Source of the DNA: Symbiodinium natans
Lineage: Eukaryota > Sar > Dinophyceae > Suessiales > Symbiodiniaceae
Assembly: GCA_905221605.1 (NCBI GenBank)
Contig: CAJNDS010002160.1
Span: 1-64,000, forward strand
DNA length: 64,000 nucleotides
Direction: 5' to 3'
The notes below the pieces were generated by a model. It worked only from the letters and a program-made list of their open reading frames with translations. It was not told the DNA's origin and ran no database searches. The position numbers and the translations under genes are program-made. Shown in pieces: positions 42,490 to 52,344 of the stretch (its first letter is position 1; the number at the start of each line of letters is the position of its first letter).

Positions 42490-42665
42490 CTGCAACATAT
42501 GTATACAGACATATGTGTGTGTACATATGTATAGAAAGACTCAGACATTCAACATGCATGTGTTGATGTATTAGATGTGCGTGTGTGTGTGTCTGTATGT
42601 GCACAGAATTGTACATGCATATCGTATGCATACCTGTCGTATGCATATCTGTGGAATGCTTCGCC
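42490..42665 (+). repeat. Compound (AT/GT/CATA) low-complexity region
   Basis: Words such as CATATGT, GTGTGTGT and ATGCATATC recur; several are palindromic. Confidence 0.75.
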
Positions 42666-42955
42666 AACGCACCCGTGCAGTGAAAATGCGGGCCTCTGGG
42701 CCTTGACCTGCCCTGCAGTCCTTCTGCCTCGGGGCTTCGGATTTCGGGACATTTTGAGAGCAACGGTTGTTAAGCTGCTGATATGCCTACAGCATCACTA
42801 CTCACCAAACTCCACTCGCCCGTGAGCTAGCTTCCGTTTCTACTTGCCACTTCGCGGCTCTTGCAGAGGCTTGCCTCCCATGCTTCCAGGGGTTGAGATC
42901 CCTGCGGATCTCACCCAGGAATGCTTGCCCTTCGCCTCAAAGTTCATATGCAGTT

Positions 42956-43139
42956 TGCGGGGTGTTCAGTCGAGCTGAGCAAGTTGTGGATGCACGGCTG
43001 ACGACTGTGCGACTCAGAGGGCTCCGCTTTGTGTCAGATGGATCCAGATTTGAGAGTTGAAATTCCAGCTGAGCAGCTGAGGCTAGAGCTTTACAGCAAG
43101 GTGCAGAAGCTGTCACATGGCGGCAACCCCGACGGCTAG
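42956..43139 (+). CDS. Possible exon(s) in two frames
   Basis: After TTCATATGCAG one frame reads SRAEQVVDARLTTVRLRGLR, then FVSDGSRFES and stop. From 43038 a second frame starts with ATG right after TTGTGTCAG and reads MDPDLRVEIPAEQLRLELYS, then KVQKLSHGG, ending at TAG 43137-43139. Both are protein-like. One may be an alternative, or the two may be separated by a short undetected intron. Confidence 0.33.
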
Positions 43140-43145
43140 AAAGGC

Positions 43146-43712
43146 TTGATAAGCAGCAAGAAGGGTTATGTCACCCCTTTAATTGTCATCAAGGGCCTAC
43201 AGCCTCGGCTCTTGGCTCTAAATCCTCAACCAATACATCATGGACATTTCGGGCGACTTCCCTGTTGGATACAGCCACTGCTAGGCGCCTTAATCCTTGA
43301 CCGACTGTGTGATGAGGGCCGTGAAGGCATGGATGAGAGGCAGAGGTGTTTGATTCTGCTGGTTCCCTGCATCATGATCATGCCTTTGGTCCTGTCACGG
43401 GGGCATACTGCGTCCTTACCCTGGGCTGATCTTGCCTTGGTTTCTGCTTTGGTGCCGTGTCTGCGATGGGTTCGGTCTCTCTTGCTGGGCTCTTCCGGAC
43501 GTAGTGCCAAGCGATGCCAACCGAGATGCTCAGGAAGATTGAGAAAGCGCGCACGCTTGCAGCGCATACAAAGGGTGGCCCGGCAGCAAGCTGTGCCTGC
43601 ACATTGCCAGAGTTCAAGGGCTAACGAACCCCGTTTGCCATTGTCTGTCGGACGCATCGTGATCACGCCTGAAGAACCTATAGCACTGGCTGCCGACACA
43701 AGCTGCTCCTGA
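43146..43712 (+). other. Open frame of 188 codons, doubtful
   Basis: The frame has an overlapping 161-codon frame on the minus strand. Composition (Arg, Cys, Leu rich) does not favour either. No domain recognised. Confidence 0.2.
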
Positions 43713-44248
43713 AAGGCCAACACTCGGAGTCACTTTGAGCCCGAATTTACCCTTGAAACTTGACCCATCGTGCTGCAGTCCTGCTAGATTGCTGTTGGAG
43801 AGCGCCTGTCAAAGCTGAGGAAAGCGATTCTCACCCCAGGAGCGGCGCTACTGAACAACCTCGGTGGGGTTTGGAGTACTAGAGGCCTTATAGAGGTGCA
43901 TCAGGAGCTTTTCTATGAACTTACGTCGCGCACCTTAATTATTGTTGCCTTTTGGTGTGCACGGTGTGCTACATTCACGCCTTCAGAACTGTTCCGGGAG
44001 CATCGTGAATTCACATACAAAGGTTCACAGGCATGAATACTGTATTCTACGGACTTTTACGGGGCACGAACTTCTATTTAGTGCCCCATGACATATGTTT
44101 AAGATACACCTGCGAGTCAATTAGTGATTTTTCATTCTAAAGCTACCTAATTTTCTTTTTACTCATGAGGCGGCCATGATATGTCAGAAGAAGGCGGTGC
44201 GAACTCAATCTATCTTCAACATCTTGCTGTGTCCAGTCTTCTCATCAG

Positions 44249-44367
44249 AAGTGCAGGAGCTGGCGACCGAAGTGGCCCGGCTGAGCCAAGCATCAGAGGA
44301 GGAGATCCTCGAAGAGCAGCGCATCTCGATTCAACGTGCCATAGGCATTACAGAGGGCCGAAACTAA
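44249..44367 (+). CDS. Possible coiled-coil exon
   Basis: Acceptor CTGTGTCCAGTCTTCTCATCAG, then VQELATEVARLSQASEEEIL and EEQRISIQRAIGITEG to a stop. Heptad-like hydrophobic spacing and many Glu suggest a coiled coil. A donor may lie before the stop. Confidence 0.42.
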
Positions 44368-44944
44368 TGAACCGAAGGCAGGTATCGACTAGGTTTGTTG
44401 ATGAGATTGAAGCCAACCTTTGCTGCGGCGTCTTCTATTACACGCCTGATGCTACAAGGACATACTCTAGAAAGATCACAAGATCACACGCTTTGAATCC
44501 TGGCAAAGCTGATCTACTCCTATGTTTCTTGAATTCCCGTGATCGTCTCACATCCCAAATAATCTTCCGCACAGTCAGCCGCTGCCGCATGTCGTCGAAG
44601 AGCACAAGAACTCCCCAAAACCCTGTCTACCAGATTCTAGCATGGCAATGCCCCCTGCATGTCAATCAGCAATCAGTCAGCACGCTGCTCGGATAGATCG
44701 TGCAACTTGCAACCTAAAGTATCAGAAGGTCACCATGCGGTGCACCGTGAGTCCAGGTGATTGGCTGGGGAAGCAAGGTGAGCTCTATCATTCGGCGATG
44801 GCTTTGCACAGCAGGCGGGTCTGCACGAAGGGTCTGGGCAGCAGACTGTTGCCAATGCAGATAGGAGCTGGTGAAGCAGCACAGCACTCGGAGCTTTCCG
44901 GGGCGAGGCGTGCGAGGCGTACGTGTCCTACCAGATCACGCCAT

Positions 44945-44996
44945 GCATGCATACATACATAATATATACATATATAAGTACTACACAAATAGAGAA
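44945..44996 (+). repeat. CATG/CATA/TATA microsatellite
   Basis: CATGCATGCATACATACATAA followed by ATATATACATATATAAG. Confidence 0.85.
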
Positions 44997-45037
44997 CAAT
45001 ATACACTTCGAACTTCCCTACCCCAGAATGTAGCTAC

Positions 45038-45490
45038 TTGGCGGGTGCGGGATCCCCATCGGCTTCAAAGTTCAGAGTCGAAGAAAATGACAATACCTTC
45101 ATGTTGCCTGCCAAGCAGCACTACATAGTAGGCATGCGCCTTTCAAGTGAGAGGTCACCAGAATTCCAGAGCAGACTCGCTGATCTGGATGCGGAGCATC
45201 GCAAGGCCCGCCCGCTTTCAACTTGGTCCATCCGGCAGCTTTGTATGCACCGGCAGCAAGCCTTTGAGGCATTCTTACCCAAACAGTGCCTGCACTTTGA
45301 GGTTCTTGCGTCGGTCAAGAGATGTAAAAGGGAAGAGGCCCCTTTGATGCGGCGCCAAGGCTTTCTCGCGTTTCTGCCTGTGCTCTCGCATGCGCAAATG
45401 TCAAGAAGCACCCCAAGCTCGCAAATAGCGTGCACTGGAGCTCACCTCGGTCGGACTCGGTCCCACGCGCATCACTGCCGTCGTGTTTAA
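45038..45490 (+). CDS. Possible ORF or exon, 150 residues
   Basis: The frame includes FRVEENDNTFMLPAKQHYIV, then SPEFQSRLADLDAEHRKARP and QQAFEAFLPKQCLHFEVLAS. The middle 90 residues look protein-like; the C-terminal 40 do not. A GTTCAG acceptor-like site lies near 45075. Unknown family. Confidence 0.33.
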   Translation: MAGAGSPSASKFRVEENDNTFMLPAKQHYIVGMRLSSERSPEFQSRLADLDAEHRKARPLSTWSIRQLCMHRQQAFEAFLPKQCLHFEVLASVKRCKREEAPLMRRQGFLAFLPVLSHAQMSRSTPSSQIACTGAHLGRTRSHAHHCRRV

Positions 45491-46096
45491 GGTCATGGAG
45501 AAGTAGAAGTGGTGGAGTGCTGTAGTCTTGGAGTGCGTTTGCCGGTCTGCAAGTTGTCTTGGCAAGCTCTTGGAGCGCCTATACATTGCCTCGGGCCTCT
45601 AAGCCTCATACTGGTTGACGTAAAACCAGTACTTAAGCTACATCGACACGGCGGTGTGGTTCTGTGCTTTGGCCCTGTCTTGCAGAGGCGTTAGCAAGGT
45701 CAGGCGAAGCTTGTGCTTTGTGTGACCCCGAAGGGTTTCAATTCGTCACAATTTGTGGACGCATCTGCCGAGGTCATCTCTGGTTTCCTGAGCCTTATGA
45801 GAACGTTCTACAAAGTATTGCGAAATGCTAAACCCAACAACAACCATTCCAACCTTAGCAGTAGACACGTGGTTACTGTTTGTTCACCAAACGGGCCATC
45901 AACGAGCCCAAGTTGTGAAAGACCCAACTTTAAGAATCAACGTCCAGGGCATGATCCAGGCCTTCACGGGCCCCTGATTCCAGTTTGTCCGGTGCTGAGA
46001 TGAAGGGATGTGGGCAGGGAGAGGGTCGGAGGGTTGGCAGTTTGTGGTGTTCAGGCTTTCCTTCCCCGCACTTGGACTGAAGGGTCTTTGCTGCAG

Positions 46097-46249
46097 ATAG
46101 CAGTTCGTTCTCCGGGTGTAGCGACTTCGGGTGAGCTCGACGCCAGGGAATCTTGTCAACCTATGTTTGCGACACAAACATTTTCAGGCTTGTCTTTTTG
46201 GGCTTGCGAACGTCTCGCCAAATCAGCTTCTGGGGAAGGGGCATGCAGA
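46097..46249 (+). CDS. Possible exon
   Basis: GAAGGGTCTTTGCTGCAG precedes a phase-0 frame IAVRSPGVATSGELDARESC. A GTGAGC donor lies at about 46130. The frame stays open to a stop at 46250-46252. Confidence 0.33.
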
Positions 46250-46877
46250 TGATGTCGAGACCACCCTATGCTAATGACCACGTGTGATTGGCAGTGTCAG
46301 CCCTAAGCATACCAGGAATCGTTGGAGAACGCCGGCTTCGTCCAACGTCAGATGCCGCAGGGGCGCTCCGCCCCTCTGGCACGCCGACAATAGACAGCTG
46401 GTGAGGGAGCAGCAGCTGCCAGAGCTTTCCCTTGCATCCTTCCAATGCAGTGCCACGTGTAGTAATCGGAGGTGGTCATTTCACCACTTTATTGTTGCTA
46501 GGCCGTAAGTCTTGCTGCCGTTACTGCTTGAACAGAGGCATGTGACTGCTGACAATGGCAGGCCGCGGAAGTACCTGTAGTTAGTCTGTAGTTAGTCTGG
46601 AAGCAAACTGTGCCGGGTTCTTGCGCCAGCCTTGGATGGAAGGGTGCAGGATTGCGCGGCATCGTTCTTGCCAGCCACTGCTTGTTTGGCGAGTCCGCAG
46701 CATTAGAACACTAGAACCTGTGGATGCGCAAATCTCAAGCAGCTATAAAACTGTCGGTAAGGTCGGACTTTTGATTCAAGCATGCTGTGAAGACCAGCTG
46801 AATAAGCAATCGTCGACCTGTTGAGCAGGCCAGATCTGATGTATAGCCAGGTAGAGACACCTCATCCTTGCTGCCAG

Positions 46878-47692
46878 AGCTGCCGGCGACCTGAATCATT
46901 CCGAATTCCCCCCCACGTACTTTGGTCAGACCTGGGTGAAGGTCCGGGTTACACAGCTTTACACGCACATGCAGCAGTAAGACGTGGCGTGCTGGATGAG
47001 CGGATTCAAGCACATTATGTGCACCAGACCTGAAGGTCAAAAGGCGGTGATTTTGAGGGCAGCTTCGGGATGCTGAGGAGGAACAACGACTTTCCCTTTT
47101 AAGAGCTGCCTCTAGTTGCATATGAGCTTTCGACATCGTCTACGCGAGAAGTATGTCTTCCAGACTCTTCTTTGTCTGCAGGACAAGTCATTAGTCCCTG
47201 GCTTGTTTCAGGAAAGGGGCCCAGTGCACACTGTGTTCGGAGTCGAATGGTGGTGTCGGGTGGGACCCTATTATCTCTTGTTGTTGCAATCGATGGGTGG
47301 TAAAGTCAGGAACCCTAAAAGGAATGTTGGGAAACCTACACCCCTAGAAGGAGTGTTGAGCCCAGGAGCGATGGGCAAAGGAACGATGCCAGAGCCCGAA
47401 AGGCTGCCATGGTGCTGCGGGGAGTTCTGCATACTCGACTCCATAATCTGTGCATGTTCCTGCCGACTTGTGATTCGGGGGCATGGGGGCTTGGGGTGAT
47501 GGGGGGCTTGGGGCTTTCACAATCGAATTCCACCTCACGGTGCCTCATGATGGGGGGGACTGCCTGACTGACCTTCGGGACAGAATTTTGTTATCTGCCT
47601 GCCTTGTAGGCCTGAAAGGCCGATGTTGGCAGGAGAGTCCAGCAAATACTGGTGATGGATCTTGCTGGCACACATCGAGAGCTCATAGCACG
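46878..47692 (+). CDS. Predicted three-exon chain with consistent phases
   Basis: Exon 46878-46976 (99 nt, phase 0/0): acceptor CTCATCCTTGCTGCCAG, reads FRIPPHVLWSDLGEGPGYTA, donor GTAAGA. Exon 47182-47299 (118 nt, phase 0/1): acceptor CTTCTTTGTCTGCAG, reads DKSLVPGLFQERGPVHTVFG, then VEWWCRVGPYYLLLLQSMG, donor GTAAAG. Exon 47610-47692 (83 nt, phase 1/0): acceptor CTGCCTGCCTTGTAG, reads LKGRCWQESPANTGDGSCW, donor GTAGGT, though the frame stays open to 47893 (with SSEDELLSECREKSG). The match of three phases is the main evidence. The protein family is not recognised. Confidence 0.42.
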
Positions 47693-47893
47693 GTAGGTTC
47701 CAGCCTGGCAAGACCCGCTGCAGCCAGTAGTCGTAGGATGCACGTGAAACGGAGAATCGAAACACACTCTGGCGCGTGCAGCTCCGAAGACGAACTGCTG
47801 TCAGAATGTCGCGAAAAGTCCGGCATGTCTGAGGTGGTAGCTGGTAGCTTGTCAACAAGTATACGTAGGTTCAGGCCACTTGAAGTTTATTGA

Positions 47894-49259
47894 TGCCAAA
47901 TTCAAGAAATGCGTAGCAGGGACAACACTTAGAACTCTCATAGCCAGGTGTGGGCAAAGAGCGATCAAAAAACAAGACGAAGAATAGAATTGCTTAACAG
48001 ATCTGCGCAGATGTGGGGAGACGACAGAGTTGGACAATTGGATTGCTGCCACATGCACGTACCCCGATCACAGCATGGCCCGGAGATGTGTGCAGAACGG
48101 ATGCTGCGCTGCGGTAGCACGTGCGGTGCTGTTAATCACGGTTCCGACATGGGGGTGTGTTGGGGAGCATGCGCCCTGAGCGCCCCGCCGCACCCCCTTG
48201 AAAAATGGCGCTGTTTCCACGTCTTTGGTGGGACCCCGTCTTTGAACAACGACTCAGCCGTATGATCTGCAGGTTTGAGGGCCGAAGTCATGCCACTTGT
48301 TTCGTTTGGGGCTTCGTCTCGTCTCGGCTCCCGCCCATGATTGTCACTGTTGGGGCCGAGCGTTGCCGAGCATTGTTCAGTTTCTGGACCGCTCGGAATC
48401 TTCAACTCGGTTGAACTTGTTCAACCCGGGCCACAGCGTCTGGATTTAGGGTATAGATTGGTACAGGGCATCCTTCCTGATAGTTTGGGATGTTGCAGCT
48501 CCGTATTTAATAAAGCTGACGCCCGCGCACCCTGCAACCGTCTGAAACCTTGGATGGGGTCGCGAAGATCGTAGGTTAGGAGACCGGTCGGCTGCAGCAC
48601 CCTCTGCCAAGGTGGCAGCAATCTCCTGCCGAGTTGAAGTTCCACATGAAGGGCATGTGCCGGGCTCATTGTTTGGGATGGATTAGGGTTCATGAGGGTT
48701 TTGGCGGGATCAACGCGTTCCAGTCACTATGCAATACGTGGAGAGAGCTATACATCCCTGCTATGCGGTTCTCAGCCTTCGAAGTGTCGTTGTATACCCT
48801 TTCCGCAATCCAAGCACAAACGAAGCCGACATTTTCGTCAACAAGTTGGGTGCATTCTGCCCAATGCCCTGACCTGATGCTGAAATGCGACATCCTCACC
48901 AGGAACCGCTTCACATCATTGATAACCTGCGTGCTCATTGCCAACTGCAGAGACAAGGCGCCGATTGAGGTCAGGGCTCACAAAAGCGGGGAATGTCCAG
49001 GATATTGTGCTTTCCTTCTTTTCAAGGCTTCTGGATCGGGATCGGGAACTATACGAGCTTGGGCAGACCCAAGCACGGCTGCACGGAAAAGGGGCCCTCT
49101 CTGGATTTGCAGAATGAAAATGTATTCGCTTGCCTCAGCATCTTCCAATATTTAGCCGTGAGGAGGGATTGACTGACTGGAGCCTTCATTCACTTGTCCC
49201 AGTACTGATGCTCACCAAAATCTCGTGCAGCTGCCGGTGTGAGAGGGTGGCGCTTTCAG
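47894..49259. other. No gene confidently placed
   Basis: Between 48634 and 49155 both strands have protein-like frames. The minus-strand one (48690-48956, with QLVDENVGFVCAWIAERVYN) looks slightly better. Neither has clear splice sites. Confidence 0.3.
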
Positions 49260-49655
49260 GGCTCAGGCGCAGCAAGATTTCGTGGTTCAGGTCACAGATG
49301 CTCACATTCTCTACACTGGAACGGATAAGGACAACACCAAAAGCATGCTGTTTGTGATTGATACAGTTTCGCTTCGAGACCCAGGGGTACAGCATGTTGA
49401 AGACGCTGGGCAGCATGTAGCTGTCTGGCGTGTTTACAGTACAAGTGCCGGCATGTTTAGCTAATTAACATTCATGCTTATCGGTCTTCATCTCCAGGCC
49501 ACCTGTCTTGCAGGGCTCAGCGATGGCACCATCGGTGCGGGCCCAATGTCGACATCACTTCTGAATGCATGGCAAGCTCATGTTGCAGCGTACTTCGCCA
49601 CACATGAACTGAGCACTAAGAACCCGATTTCGCTTGCCAGCAGCTGTAGGTTGTG
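49260..49655 (+). CDS. Possible two-exon segment
   Basis: The first exon, from 49260 after GGCGCTTTCAG, reads AQQDFVVQVTDAHILYTGTD, then SMLFVIDTVSLRDPGVQHVE. That is strongly protein-like. A phase-0 GTAGCT donor lies at 49417. The second exon, 49498-49655, after TCGGTCTTCATCTCCAG, reads ATCLAGLSDGTIGAGPMSTS, then LLNAWQAHVAAYFATHEL, and stops. An intron 49417-49497 of 81 nt would join them in phase. Family unknown. Confidence 0.4.
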
Positions 49656-49829
49656 AAATGGTTTAATTAATCATGGTCAAGGACAAATTGTGGCCATTTA
49701 CGGGACACTGACTTGTCTGCATGGGTCGATTGCGTGCTGTTCTGCTGGACGCAAATGGGTTCTATGAACACGGATATGAACACCCAAAATTTGCCTCTAT
49801 ACGTGTCTGAAGCGAAGTTTGGCGAGGAC

Positions 49830-49867
49830 AAGGCTGGTACTTTCAATCAAGGCTGGTACTTTCAATC
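49830..49867 (+). repeat. Two perfect tandem copies of a 19-bp unit
   Basis: AAGGCTGGTACTTTCAATC occurs twice in direct succession. It lies inside an open frame (49713-49952). A 19-bp gain shifts a reading frame, so either the frame is not coding or the duplication is part of its origin. Confidence 0.95.
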
Positions 49868-50709
49868 ACTTGAAGGTGCCTTGCAATGGCCGTATTACCC
49901 GTCAAAACGCGACGCGTGTACACACGCCTCTCCCGGAGACCATGGGACGTAAACTTCCAGAAGCAGCTGAGGCATTCTGCCTATGAAGGCAGAAATGGGC
50001 TCCGGCAGTTCCGGACAGGCAGACCTAGAGACCAACATCACCGTTCGGGTTTGTGTCTTGTGGCGTGAGGCCCTGGGAGAAGGGCACTTCAGATGCTGTC
50101 ATGGGATGTCAGATCCACGAACATGGAGACGTCTTCAATTGCGGAGTATAGTCCTGAGATGTTTGGTGTCGCGGTGTCCTTGAGCATCGTTCAAGCCTTG
50201 TAGAACAGCTAACAGTTAGGAGTGCCTGAAGACTCCTTATCGCCGCATAATCGGAAGCAGCTATATTGTATATAATTACAGTTTCTATGAGGATACAGAA
50301 GAAATTTTAATTGGCACTCTCAACAAGGTGCTCGCATCTGCCGTTGACATGCTAAACCCTGCAATTCGTGGCAAGCATCGCATACAGGTCTTGCCTTTGG
50401 TCCGGCATACGGCAGGAGCCGGGACCACAGAGACTGGAACATGCAACGTATGATTGCTATACTACGACGGCAAAGCAAATGGTTCAAGGAAGTGGCGAGT
50501 GACGAAGTCTTCCTTCCATTCAGCGGTCAGTGCAGGCAGCACTTCATACGATGCGCGTAGTCAACCACTGGAAGGTGTTCTAATGTGGTGTTCTTTGCTG
50601 GCCCTGAAGTGCTATAGCTCAACCCTTGAGAGAGACACCTGGGCATAATCTTGCACCATTTTGCACCTTGCATGCATTGTTTGAAGCTGAGCAGCAAAAC
50701 GCAGTGCAG

Positions 50710-50842
50710 TCGAGGTCGAAGCCATGGCTTTGGATGAAACAGAACAGCACCTCTTCTCTGCAAGCAGCGACAAGGCCCCCACTTCTGAGTGGGATTCTGT
50801 GGGTTCTCAGGAGGTTGAACTGAAACTCCGAATCGGCTCCAG
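50710..50842 (+). CDS. Possible internal exon, acidic peptide
   Basis: After GCAGTGCAG the frame reads EVEAMALDETEQHLFSASSD, then KAPTSEWDSVGSQEVELKLR and IGS, to a CCAG/GTTTGT donor at 50843. Length is 133 nt with two spare bases at each end. It is one of the most protein-like short segments in the window. Family unknown. Confidence 0.48.
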
Positions 50843-51270
50843 GTTTGTAATGTAAGCACGAGGTCACGCCACATTTGTGGGTGCGTTTCGGCTGCAGGAG
50901 GTGGGTGAACCAAGGTGGCCTCAATCAATGGCAGGCGATTATTGTCTTCGACCTGAAGAGGCAGATGATCCAGTGCGAGGTGACCCCACTGGCTTTTCGG
51001 AGGTTTGGAGATTATAGGATATTCTAGGACCTAGGAGGGCTCCAGCCATCTTGTGTGTGGTTTGGGTTTAATCTTCAGCACCCAGTGCTGTTGGGCGTGG
51101 GTTTAGTTTCGGCTCTCGTCTGGACCAGATGCTTCTTTTTCTGAGTTTGGCACGTGGCGCTTCAAAACGCCAAAACCAGTGACAGCTTCGCTTTCAGAGC
51201 TTTCAGCAGCAGCCTGCCTTTTGGATGTAGGCGAAATGGTATGTGAGCTCAACCCGTAACCCTGCGCGTG

Positions 51271-51513
51271 TCAGGTTTCAGCTCCATCTCCCCCGACACA
51301 GATGATCCATTGCCAGGACACGGAGAACAGGTATGCAATGGCATGCATGTTCTTCGAGCATCTCTCTGAATTGTGTGAGTCATGTGAAGCTTCCTGCCTG
51401 CTGTGTTGCCTGAGTATCTTCATGTCACAGGCTTCTGCGAGTGCTAGACTTAGCTGCCTGAGCTTGAGCCCTGTGGCCCATTGCTCGTTGCCGAGGCTCA
51501 ATATGGCTCGAGC
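51271..51513 (-). CDS. Possible exon, helical peptide
   Basis: On the minus strand an AAGCACAG site precedes ARAILSLGNEQWATGLKLRQ, then LSLALAEACDMKILRQHSRQ. The plus strand is open too (Cys/Ser-rich), but the minus reading has better helix character. Confidence 0.3.
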   Translation of the reverse strand, partial: ARAILSLGNEQWATGLKLRQLSLALAEACDMKILRQHSRQEASHDSHNSERCSKNMHAIAYLFSVSWQWIICVGGDGAET

Positions 51514-51951
51514 CTGTGCTTCGTACTGAACGTCCTAATTACTGCTATAAGCGCTGCCTCTTCCCCCTTCTGACCTCCAGGCTCGCTGATGTTTTACCGT
51601 CTGTGCTATGGCTATGGGCATAGGCTATTGGGATGGAGGCATGGGCCGAGTTGAGAGGTTCCGGACCAAGTAACTTGTCTGCTGGAAGAGATGGACACTT
51701 TCCTGGGGTTGCATGGCTCTACATCATGTATTTAGAGACTTCCCGTGGCCTGAAACGAAGAGGACCGCACACTTGTCAAAATATGTAGCGCATGGGATAT
51801 TCAGGCCATTCAAGCATGTAGGTTTTGGTATACCATCTTGGCGTGCGCATGACAGACATGACCAACAGTCTTTCGATGACGGCGTGTTTATTGAGACACC
51901 GTTGACACCAATTTCAAAGTTAACTTGCTCATGATCAAAACCTCTTCGCTA

Positions 51952-51971
51952 GACACACACACACACACACT
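51952..51971 (+). repeat. (AC)n microsatellite
   Basis: About ten AC units. Confidence 0.95.
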
Positions 51972-52011
51972 CGTAGCATCGGACCTTGATTTCGCAGCTC
52001 TTTTCGAGGCC

Positions 52012-52137
52012 ATGCGCCGTTCGCTCCTGGTAGTGCCTTTGGCATTGCTGGCAGCCTCGGCAGCTGTCGTCGAGGCAGGCATCACTTCGTTGCTGCGAAT
52101 TTCTACGGTGTTGACTCAGAACATTCGGATAGGTTGA
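52012..52137 (+). CDS. Small ORF resembling a signal peptide
   Basis: From ATG at 52012: MRRSLLVVPLALLAASAAVV, then EAGITS and 15 more residues. Two basic residues, a hydrophobic core and small residues before a possible cleavage site fit a secretory signal. The frame is also open upstream (SDLDFAALFEAM), so ATG 52012 may not be a start. Seventeen bases just upstream match the PX-like exon at 34 kb. Confidence 0.25.
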   Translation: MRRSLLVVPLALLAASAAVVEAGITSLLRISTVLTQNIRIG

Positions 52138-52313
52138 GGGGCGGTGTACTGCATGGCTAGGCGCTGGCTTGTCAGCAGAAGCATCTCGCAGCTGTTTCTC
52201 AAAGGTTGCTGCACAGCTTCATTGTGCATTAATCCGTAGGACCCCAGAATACCGCAGACCAACACGAGCTGTGGTCTTGAACTCTTGGCAAATTCGCAGT
52301 GCTAACATTGACA

Positions 52314-52325
52314 ATGGCTTCTTGA
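52314..52325 (+). promoter_or_regulatory. Three-codon upstream ORF
   Basis: ATGGCTTCTTGA lies 20 bp before the TPR gene's ATG and ends before it. If the mRNA 5' end (after trans-splicing) includes it, it could lower initiation. The trans-splice site is not known; an acceptor-like ATTCGCAG lies at 52292-52299. Confidence 0.35.
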
Positions 52326-52344
52326 GCCGAGCTGAAGGCGTGCC

